From Zelopaecilomyces penicillatus (taxonomy: Eukaryota; Ascomycota; Sordariomycetes; Hypocreales; Pseudodiploosporaceae): a stretch of DNA of 64,000 nt. The translations under genes were made by a program, and so were the position numbers. Below the pieces are notes generated by a model. It was given only the letters and a program-made list of their open reading frames with translations, was not told the origin of the DNA and searched no databases. Shown piece by piece: positions 35,879-45,301 of this stretch (its first letter is position 1; the number at the start of each line of letters is the position of its first letter). Where the stretch lies: the NCBI GenBank assembly GCA_005765155.1, contig VCCP01000003.1:3472001-3536000 (forward strand). The letters run 5' to 3'.

Positions 35879-36013
35879 CGACGGAGACAGGATTCGAACC
35901 TGCGAGGCCGAAGCCATATGATTTCTTGATTTGACGTTAGTTGATGTTGAGTGCGAATGAGGTTCAGAGGAGACCCACCTAGTCATACCCATTAACCACT
36001 CTGGCACTCCGCC
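35879..36013 (-). tRNA. tRNA-Ser (AGA by GT-AG splicing), copy 5
   Basis: Carries the same G4-C69 acceptor pair as copy 4. The insert 35925-35978 is 54 nt: GTGGGT at the 5' end, ACTAAC 11 nt before the AAG end. It is about 600 bases away from copy 4 yet keeps every exon base. Confidence 0.85.
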
Positions 36014-36716
36014 TGGTAGTGTGCAAAATAATTTTGCCCTAAGAGGAGTTTGCAGACACGGCACGCTTGAAAGTGTGAGCAAGCGTTTGGCACATTATTA
36101 GATCCCGAAATATTTAATGAATCTGCAGAAGACAAGTAGAGCAATTCAATTTTATTGACACACCATCTAATGATATGGTTTATTATATTTCCCCCAACTA
36201 GCAAGGTCGTGTTTCAGTAACACTTAATGTGCGCCAAACACAATCATGACCATACAATACTCACTCATTCGAAGTGTATCCTCCACCAGCAAAATGTTCT
36301 AAACCTATTGGCACAGTTGAAGGCTTTATATAAATGTATCTTCTTGGGGTACGGGCAAGAACATCCCTGCTTGCGCCATTTATGAGTATATCAACGAATG
36401 TGTTTGCGCGATACACCCTCTTCCAGCCATTAAGCTTTGGATAGTGGACAAATCGTTCGTCAGTGGAGCTTTGACCCGTAATTCTGAAAGCAAGTCTACT
36501 GGCCAGGTCATCTTGCATGGAAGATGTTGCGAACGCATGAGGGTGTATGCACTTGGGTTCACTTACTTCGATACTTACCTCGATGTGCCCAGCCCCAGCA
36601 TCAAAGTTGTTGTCGAACGTTATCTCGCAATAATGAAAACTGATAGTCCTCCAATGACTATGAGTACTTTTTGGAATAAAGCGATCGTAAATTTTGTGCT
36701 TATAAACATCTTTTTC
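36014..36716. other. Intergenic, AT-rich
   Basis: Between the tRNA array and the 3' end of the zinc-knuckle gene. The small frames on both strands carry no motif. Confidence 0.5.
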
Positions 36717-39358
36717 TTAGTACCAATCGATGCCGCGTTTGGAATCTCGCCTTCTCATGACAGGGGTTTCCCCGGGCTGCCTAAAACCGTCGGAGATCTC
36801 CAAAAATTCGCCGCCACCTGTGTTGAACGACATTGTATGTTCTAAACATTCGAAAAACGGCTCATCAGGTTCCTCAATCTGCTCATTAAAAGCCGTCGTC
36901 TTGGGCCGAATCACAGACATCTATTGATCCCAAATTGTTAGTGATTGGATTCTTGCTAAAATGATGATTAACTGTATTTGCAGTGGAGACAATCCGTAAT
37001 AATGAAAGGTTTGATATAAGAATGGCGCGCAGCTACATACTTCAAGGTTTCCGTCGTTTGGAGACTGGTCGGAGGTTTTTTTATCGGTACCCAAGAATCC
37101 TGGATCTCCAGAATTTGTTACTTCTCTCGCCGCGAACTTTTTTTCATGCTTCTGCTTCACGTCGACAAAATGTCGTTTTGTTGCCTCAAACGCTTCTTTG
37201 TCAAAATGGACATCACGGCGTCTTTTTTTTGCACTGGAGACGAATTCTGTTCCGGTTTCTAGTGGTTTGTTTGACAGAGCGACATCGCCGTCCGTAGGGC
37301 GCCGGGGGAGAAAATGAAGAAGCATCAAGATGCCATTGGTCAAAGAGCCGGCTACAAGCTCTAAATCTCTGACTTGATGGTCTTCAGAGAATCCCTTGCG
37401 CGCCAGCCAAGCTCTTAGGCCGGGTTCTAATGTATTGCTTGTCATTTTGGGACAACCCAGCCGCTCACGTTCAGCTTGGCGCAGAATGGTGCCAAGAGCC
37501 GTGCTACTTTCGAGGTAATAGGGCTTTATGTTCTCAACTTTCAGAAGGGTGACTGCAAATTTGATGACCTCACTAAGTCTGCATGCATAATCCACATCGA
37601 TAGACCAAGACTGCAATGGAAATGGAGGGCAACGTATGAACAGCCGCACCTCTCCAGCGCTCGAGATAGAGACGTAGGATTGATACGTGTAGTTTCGTAG
37701 TTCAAGCTTAAATATTCCTTGTCGGTCTTTCGGGGACAGAACTACTTTCTCAGCTCGGGGTCCGCAAATGAACAAAATTTTGACGCCACAAGCTCCTAGA
37801 ATATTTTGATGTACAGTGACCAGCTGAGATTCGTTTTGACAAGAATCCGCGTAGTTTAACCTGTCAGGAGACAATGCGGCGTAATCCTCAAAGTCGAACG
37901 TCCAGATCAAACAATTGGAAGAGTTAAATCCTGTTCTCATCAAGGGCCAAGGAATTAGAGAAGACTGGTATTCCTCAGGGATAGAATGCTGGGTTGATTG
38001 GCCATCGGCAACGGCGTAGTCAAGTACAAACCCGATGGATGCTTTAAAATTCCCAACCAGAATTTTATCGACATATTGTTGGCAAGTTTGCGATGTTGGG
38101 ATGTAAGGTTTTGACATACATAATGCAATATCTCTGGTGTTTATATCTTCTGCTCCATAAATACTCCTCTGTAGTGCTTGGAAATAGTCATCGTAACTCC
38201 AAGGAGGGCGGGAGTAGTTCCGTCTTTTGGACCGAGTCGCTGCTCGATGCTCTGGCCAACTTCGAATCTGAACGTCTACAGAATTCTCGATTCTGATAAT
38301 GTAGGGCAACCGTTCGAGTTCCGTCTTGAATTTATTCTGCAATAGTGGACATAATACGTTGAGACCGCAGATTGATTCCAGGGCAGCCTTTTCACCCGTT
38401 ACTGAGAATATTCCAGATAGTGATTGGAAGACATGGCAGAAGAGGGTTTCTAGAATGTTGTTTTTGGCAGCCAACCAGTCATTCTCCAGGGAATGTCGCG
38501 GGAAGGACCAAAGTCGAAGGAAATTGGCAGATCGATACCCATTACCAAGCCATAAGACGAAATATTGCAAAGTGTTGTTGTGCCATTGGAGAACACTCTG
38601 AACGTGTCTTTGAACAATTCGTGCGAAGCTATCGCTGCTCTGCCCAACATAAGGACGATAGTACTGGCGGACTCGAGAGTCAGTCACATAGTCCAAGTAC
38701 CCAACCCTTGGTGGCCAAGCTGCTGATTGGGTAAGTCTAATTTTATCAAGAATCTCGCGTGTGATAAGTTGGCCTTCAAGAAGTTTGATGTTGGGTTCAA
38801 TGGAGCGTAGAAGCTCCTCAACAACTTCTTGGACGCCTCCATTTGCATCAATTAGTTTATGGTAGGCAAAAGCGTTGGAGCCCAAGACTTGCCCCCTGTA
38901 TATTCCCTCAACTAATTGGACACAGGTTGCGTCGAGATCGGGAAACATAACATCGGGCTGAAACTCCACAGGCTTGGTCATCTCAGACGGCATTGCCAAC
39001 CATTCTTCCGAGTCATGAGGTGGAGACTGAACAGACAAATTCAGATATTTGTATCGTGTGGGCTCTTCTTTATTTTCCTCCCTTGACTCATGAATCGTCA
39101 TAGGCTGATTGCTTGCATTCCATCTGTTCGCGTCGTCATAGGAAGATCGACCTTCTTGGCGCTCGTCCCTGTGTGTTTGAGACAGCCTTTTGATTTGTGT
39201 CCTTGTTGACCGCATCTAGAACATAATAATTTTGGGCATTTTCCTTTCAGATGACCATGCAGATGGCAGTACGTGCAAGTATTACACGCAACGCAAGTTG
39301 CCCTGGTATAGCCCTCTCGCCCGCAGCGAGTGCAGCAAGGGTCTCCATATAATGGCAT
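36717..39358 (-). CDS. CCHC zinc-knuckle protein with possible GIY-YIG-like domain; model uncertain
   Basis: The N-terminus (from MPLYGDPCCTRCG) has repeated Cys/His clusters: CTRCGREGYTRATC, CTYCHLHGHLKGKC and the classic zinc knuckle CSRCGQQGHKSKGC, suggesting nucleic-acid binding. The frame then changes. A weak 47-bp intron (39151-39105, GTCGAT to ATCAG) would join it in phase to a long frame of about 700 residues, but a frameshift or two separate genes are alternatives. Within the long part, RVGYLDYVTDSRVRQYYRPYVGQSSDSFARIVQRH resembles a GIY-YIG nuclease core (G-Y, then YVG, then Arg and His). A clear 120-bp intron (37040-36921, GTATGT, CTAAC, ATAG) leads to a final exon of 67 residues ending at 36717. 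An upstream exon starting at 39522 is possible. Base composition is more AT-rich than in neighbouring genes. Function unknown. Confidence 0.55.
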
Positions 39359-42300
39359 AGTCACAGAAACTATTCTGAACTGATTAGAAAAACCTAGAAA
39401 CGACATTTATATTTACTTACCAATGCATAAGCTGTGATAATATCAAAAGAATTGTAGACACTATCGAGATTCGCGAGATGGAGCGGCGCAGATCGATGGT
39501 TGTCCGTCCCTAATACCAGCATACGAGCATGAAAAAGAAGACATTTGGAGCGTGCGACAAGGAGTTATCAATGAGAATTGTGATATTAAAAACCCTTGAT
39601 ATTATTCAACTGTTTGGTCGGCTGATGCCTATCTGACAAAAAATAGCCACCAAAGTGATTGAAAGCTGACATTCGTTCAGGAGCAACAGAAGCCTGCCTA
39701 CCCATCTGACCCTTTCTCTGAACTCACCTCTCAGTTACTTGTAAGTTGCAACACCAAGGCCTAATTGAGCCCTCAAAAATCATGGCGACTTGAGAATGAT
39801 GTGATCTCGATAGATACATGGAACCCTTGAAATAGTTAACGGCTGTCATGGGGCTCGACCGCCGCATGCATGGCGTTGGAACCCTCAACACCAACTTTTT
39901 TATCTGAACACAAATCGAAGTACTGTCATAAAGCGTAACTTTAAGGTGAAGCCCAACTTGCAGATCTCTTGTATTTGTGCCATGGCCCTTTGATTAAACC
40001 GCAGCATTTCATAAAAAGCATCGATAGTTACGGAGTATTCAACAAACAGCCCCGAACCCGAAGAGCCACGCTTTGGCTTTCTTGCGCCGCTGCCGAGGAA
40101 GGATTCACGGTTTGTTACAATAACCTCAAGGCGAGTGCTGAAGCCCCAAACCGTCAAGGAGTAACTCGCTCCAATATCAATATCTGATATGATGCCCCCA
40201 AAATCACCAGTTGTACAAGACCCCCTCTTCTTAGCTGGCATCAAATTTTGGTAGCTGAAACGAGGGGCCTCTTTCTCGACCGTACATTAAACTCGGCCGT
40301 TCTAAATCCTGAGTGGCAGACCACCCCGTCGCAAGATGCCAAAACTCGCAACCGGTGCATCTCTGGGGTCTTCCTCTACGAAGTCCACAATACATCGTTT
40401 ACCCTACTTGTCGTCTTGTGTCACATTTTTCCTTTCTCTCTATGAATGAGTTGTCAATTTTGCCGACTTTTTCAGGTATTCCGGGCTTGGTCCAGGCTTG
40501 TTTTTTTTCTTCTTTTCGCTGTCACATTTTTCTTTTTCCTTTTGCTTCCTGCTAGTGAATGACACCAGGATTGTCAATATGGCTGGTGTGCAGGACGACT
40601 GCTTGTTGGCTTACCCCTGCTAGTGTACTACGATATCTGAAGAAGACCGCAAGCAAAGAGGGTTGTGACTTGTGAGCCTTGGAGGGAGGGAGGCTCGCTT
40701 CGATGGGCCGCGCGCACAGGTGTGGCTTTCCTGGCCCTGTACCTGTACATAATTAGATGGAGCCAGCCAAACGGAACGCAGCCCATAGAGATGGGTCAGC
40801 GCTATGGATTGCGGCATGAGCTTACTCCTACATTTTGCTTGCCTCCTCATGGTGGTCGGTGGGTATTTCGAAGGGCAGAGGCAAATGCTATGTGGATAAC
40901 ATGCAGGAGATCATGTTTTCCCGCCCTAGCAGTGCTGAGGTCCCGTTTCATGTGCTCTACCTAATGCAATTAATTGCTTTGCTGGGCGGATCGAGGGGAA
41001 GGCTTTCTCCAGGGCACTTCAGCACCTGCCTGGACTGGCTTTGTTGGATGTGTGCACCTGCTCAGAATCGCCCTCTAGTAACTTCCTGGTGGTACCTGCC
41101 ACATACGCAAACTCCCAACAACTGGCTTCCATAGACTTTATCCTTTTACCCTCAACCTGTTCTAAGATTGGCACTTGCGTCACAATGAAGAAACATGTTG
41201 TCTCACGCTCACCTGGTCGCCCAGTTGCCGCACCATGTGGTGTGCAACCCTCAAGCAGCTTTAACCCGTGGCGCCAATCACAGTGTGCGTCTTGGCATGG
41301 AACGAAATCATTAGTGGTGGTTAGTCGAACATCTAGATCCGGGCTCTTGCTCCAACAAGGTAAGGCTCTGGCTCTGTGCCCACCGGGCCATGCGAGCATG
41401 AGACAGAGAAAGAAACGACGGAGCGAAAGAAAAAGAAAAGATAGAAGTTGACGGGCAAAACAACGGCTTCGAGGTCGTGGAATGCATACCGGCTCGTGCC
41501 CCGGCTTCCCGCGTGGTTGTCGATTTGGGGACTATCTGTTATGCGGCGGCTGACAAGAGCTTTATAACGGGGACACTGAGGGCACTGAGGCCGTGCTCCC
41601 GAGTCCCTTCGTTCAGCTCCGCTTGGGCCACTCACGATTTCTCAACTGCTGAGCAAGTCAGCTTTTGCACTGTATTCTCGATTGGCCCCAACCTCAGCTC
41701 GAAGCGGCCTTGCAATATGGTTGGCACCACCATCCAAGGTGGGGAATAGCACGAGGGTCCCATGTTCTATGAAATAAATAATAGAGCGAATATTCGCCTG
41801 CCACCACTGGCAGGAAGTACCAGTAGACCACTTGGTACCAGAGTGAAGCTCCAACTAACACGCTTGACTACAGGTATGCAATGCATGCAAGTGCTGGGAT
41901 CATGCCCGCCCCCGGGGGGTGGATGGCTTTTTTGTGATGAACCAGCCATGCTTGCAGTCTGATATTAGGAGGCAACCACTGCGTTCAACAGCCGAGCCAC
42001 CCATATCGCATTCTCGGTCAATATCTGCCAGTCACTCGGCCTTGCTCAAGGCTTTCGCACATGTCATGATGCCGAAAGATCGTAATCCGCATCGTACCCA
42101 CACCACCATGTGCAACCTAGCACGGCGTTTGGGTTTTGGTGCTTTGGTCTCTGGTTGCCACTTTGGGGCAGAGGCGCCGACCATTTGCTTTGTCGGTGGT
42201 TGTACATGCATTTCCTTCTTCCCAACAAGGCCCGCCCTTGCTTTGGGACTTTCGGCCAAGACAACTTGCAGATGAACTATTGCGCTGCATAAAGCCTGGT

Positions 42301-42525
42301 GCGCTCTGGGTGGGTTTGTTGATATGGGTATCCGTAGAGCGAATGTATAAGAACAACTGCTAGTCCCCTTGACTTTGGGAACTTGTTGGATGTAGTTCTT
42401 ACTCCGCTTCAGGCATAATTACTAACTGTCCCTTCTCGTTGCCACTTCTATTTGTTAGAGAATCGACATCTCGTCATTCATTCTTTCATTCATTCATTCA
42501 TATACAACGGCCAAACATCACCACG
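39359..42525. other. Long intergenic region (3.2 kb)
   Basis: A possible leader exon of the zinc-knuckle gene lies at 39522-39421, with donor GTAAGT. The 114-codon minus frame at 39900-40244 has no motif. The rest is non-coding as far as I can see. The last 100 bases hold the leader of the RGS gene, with ATTC repeats near 42480-42500. Confidence 0.5.
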
Positions 42526-43986
42526 ATGGTGTTTTCGCTCACTTATACACGTCCCCAGAGGGTGGACCCACAAGCCGGCCGCGAGTCCCTGTCAGATGAT
42601 CAAGCCGAGGGATCTGTCAAATCAGGAAGATCCGGCTGCTCGGCCGGTATTCCTGACTCGCTGGCTTTTGATAACATCATCAACGGTGGAACATGTCCGG
42701 TAGGTTTAGCATCCTGTAATTTCAGAATGATGTTGTTGATCCGCTAACCATCTATCACACAGCCCCTGACTGTCCGCGATTTCATGAACTATCTCGTATA
42801 TGTAGAACATGCAGCCGAGAATCTTCAATTCTATCTCTGGTACAAGGACTATGAGAAGCGATTCCATGAGGCGAGGACCGCCGACATTTCGCTCGCCCCG
42901 GAATGGACACAGGCCATGGAGGACGACACAGTTGCCAGGCTTCGCAAGGACCAAGTTGAGAAGATGCGAAAAGAGCCTCAGAGTGTGGCAGCGATTTTCA
43001 AAGGGACCGATTTCGAGAAGCAGGCAATGGAGACCAACAACCCATTCCACACTCCCCCACGCACCGCAAACGGCAATGAGGATGGCGAGTCGGTTCACAC
43101 TTTGAACTCCGCACCATATTCAACTGTCATCGGCTCATCCAACGCAATTGGCTACAAATATCAAGCCACAGATGCCTTTCAGTCTGCCGGCGCCAAGCTA
43201 CCCTGTGAGTATTTCCCAACATAGCAAGATGCTGATATGGGGAGGGAAGTCAATGCTGACATGTTGCAAGTTACTATTCAACCTTTTCGTGAGGAGATCA
43301 ACAGAGTTATTGCAACATACATCATGGATGATGCTCCGCGGCAACTCAATCTCTCTTCAGCCGAGCAAAAGGCAGCAGTTCAAGCCCTTGCCTACACAAC
43401 ACATCCCACTGCATTCCGGGGCCTGTTTAAAACCATTGACGCATCCCTCCGTCGCCAAGCTCATCCTAACTTTGTTCGGTGGTCCATCTGCAACGGAAAC
43501 CCAGCCCGCGTCTTTTTCGCACGCTCTCTTGGTGTTGGCCTCATTGTCATTGGCTTTGCTATCGCTATTGTTTTAAGTCTGAGCAAACTGGGCCGCGCGT
43601 ATCGCGCTCTCGCCCTCATCGCATGGGTTCTAGGAATTAGCACTCTTGTGGCAGCGTACAAGGGAATGTGTGTTGTTTTGCACGGAATGCATCACCGACA
43701 TATCAGACCATGGGAGCTGTTCGTGCACGACGATGGCGAAGACATGAGTAAGACGAGTTTTGAATCCTTTGGATCATCGAATAGCTATGAGGACGAACCT
43801 TGGGTCGTCAAGTATGAGAAGAGAAACGTTGTTCGCAAAGTGTTTGATCGCGAGGTATGGATCCAGGAGCCCGCTCTCCGACAAATCCAGGACACTATTT
43901 TCATTCAAGCCATGCTGGCAGCATTACTGTTTGGAGGAATTTTGACAGCCATTTTCGTTGCTGTACCGAGTGGCAATATGTTTTAA
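42526..43986 (+). CDS. RGS-domain protein with C-terminal membrane segments, Rax1/RgsB-like
   Basis: Three exons: 42526-42699, 42763-43204 and 43271-43986. Introns are 63 bp (GTAGGT, CTAAC, ACAG) and 66 bp (GTGAGT, CTGAC, CAAG). The product is 443 residues. The RGS domain spans about 58-305 with a long insert: PLTVRDFMNYLVYVEHAAENLQFYLWYKDY at its start and LPFTIQPFREEINRVIATYI, then HPTAFRGLFKTIDASLRRQAHPNFVRWSICNGN at its end. Two hydrophobic helices follow at once (LGVGLIVIGFAIAIVLSL and a second near 340) and a third closes the protein (IFIQAMLAALLFGGILTAIFV). This RGS plus C-terminal membrane layout and length match yeast Rax1 and Aspergillus RgsB. Such proteins affect G-protein signalling or polarity marks. 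The acceptor CAAG of intron 2 shows that AAG acceptors are used in this genome. Confidence 0.88.
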
Positions 43987-44173
43987 TTTTGTATAGTCAT
44001 TACTGTAAAACAGGCCCCTAATGGGCATTTATGAGCGAACGATGAATTTGATTTTGGGTGCCGGATTTTGCGCCAAATGCAATATGAAAGACAGGCCCCC
44101 CCTTTTTTTCTTTTTAAGTCATACAGTGTCCATCCATGTGTCTGGCTTGCATTGTAGCAATAAAATTGTCCAA

Positions 44174-45301
44174 TCAAGGTGCGCCTGGTCCCCTTAACTT
44201 TTCCAACTCATTCATAAAAAGCGGCGGCAGTCTTTTGATCCCCCTTCTCCTCTCGTTGCGCATAATGTAGCCGCTCACCTCCATATATGCATTGCGAAAA
44301 TAGCCCCACAGGTCTCCGACACCTTGGATGTTCATATCCCTAGGCCAAAAAGGTTCATTGTCCATGACGGCTCCGACCAGCTGGGTCGTGACGCCATCGG
44401 GGCTCAGCAAGAAACGCTTGCAGTCAGCAAAGTCGATGAGCCAGAGCTGTACGATGCCCCTGTTGTCGCGACCGAGGACAAATTCGACACCGCGGCCATC
44501 GACGCCACAACTCCAGTGGAGAATGGCAAGAGTGGCTCCCATGGTGGCGGCGAGAGCACGCACCTCAACACGCTCAGAACTCAGATGATCGACGTAGGCG
44601 GCCCGGCCGTGGAGGTTGGCGTTCCACCTGTCAGACAGGGGTTTGATGTCGCCAAGGTAGACTTTGGCGACAAAGTGGCCGTTTTTAAGGCTGCGGACGG
44701 CACGGTCCTGCACGCTCTTTGTCAAGTGACGGCGGACAAGATACTTTGTATGGTGTTCACTCAGTGGGTGAATGTATTCCATCATGTAGCCTCCCGATGT
44801 TTTGGGGAAGCCCTCCACATGTTGAAAGATATCTGAAACGCTGGATGAAGTGATATCTGGGTAGATGCCTAAGCATTCCGGGACGAATGGCAGATCAAAC
44901 TCGACGCCGTCCCGGCGAAAGTCTTCTTGGAGCTTCTTGAAGACTGCCTCTACATGCACGTGGAGTCTAAAGTCGTGGGACAAGAGGCGGGCGTCCTGGA
45001 TCACCTTCATGGCACGGGGAGGGCCTCTATGTGTGACATATATGGAGGACTGCCCTGTCTGGGCAACGAGATGGGCTTGTGGTGACGGTTTGATGCGCTG
45101 CAGTGCTTGGAAGGGATGCCAACCGCGACTGATGTGTGCCCAGAAGGCTAGGATGCTTGAACGGAGGCATCGTGTCATGAGAGAGGCTCTTTTTGTCTCT
45201 ATCCTGCGTACGAGTACGGACTTGTGGTCGGTTGTGCGAGAGCTTTCGCAGGCTTTTTGGTGAAGACTCTCCATGTTCCTTTGTATGTTGTTCTTGGACA
45301 T
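44174..45301 (-). CDS. DUF3669 domain protein
   Basis: Single-exon frame of 375 residues. It shows the fungal DUF3669 signature near residues 285-330: LWLIDFADCKRF, then GVTTQLVGAVMDNEPFWPRD. Earlier conserved parts are FVPECLGIYPDI, GYMMEYIHPLSEHH and VEVRALAATMGATLAILHW. The arrangement, with a substrate-like tail after an LxDF motif, faintly recalls kinase-like folds, but I see no complete catalytic loop and make no such claim. There is no signal peptide or membrane segment. Function of the family is unknown. The stop lies only 187 bases from the RGS gene, which is convergent. Confidence 0.8.
   Translation of the reverse strand: MSKNNIQRNMESLHQKACESSRTTDHKSVLVRRIETKRASLMTRCLRSSILAFWAHISRGWHPFQALQRIKPSPQAHLVAQTGQSSIYVTHRGPPRAMKVIQDARLLSHDFRLHVHVEAVFKKLQEDFRRDGVEFDLPFVPECLGIYPDITSSSVSDIFQHVEGFPKTSGGYMMEYIHPLSEHHTKYLVRRHLTKSVQDRAVRSLKNGHFVAKVYLGDIKPLSDRWNANLHGRAAYVDHLSSERVEVRALAATMGATLAILHWSCGVDGRGVEFVLGRDNRGIVQLWLIDFADCKRFLLSPDGVTTQLVGAVMDNEPFWPRDMNIQGVGDLWGYFRNAYMEVSGYIMRNERRRGIKRLPPLFMNELEKLRGPGAP

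Larger units (their letters stand above)
34390..36013 (-). repeat. Tandem array of five intron-split tRNA-Ser genes
   Basis: Five units on the minus strand at spacings of 249, 254, 241 and 745 bases. Exon parts (81 nt in total) are nearly identical; inserts and flanks are largely different, apart from fixed signals. This is the pattern of a duplicated gene family with selection on the exons and on short insert signals only. Confidence 0.9.

Noticed and set aside
34390..36013. Array as a SINE or other mobile repeat
   Set aside because: No poly(A) tails, target-site duplications or shared body outside the tRNA; exons are selected and each copy has its own terminator.
39900..40244. 114-codon minus-strand frame
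   Set aside because: No motif, no good start context, and AT-rich surroundings; could be chance.
44324..44836. 170-codon plus frame
   Set aside because: Antisense shadow of the DUF3669 gene.
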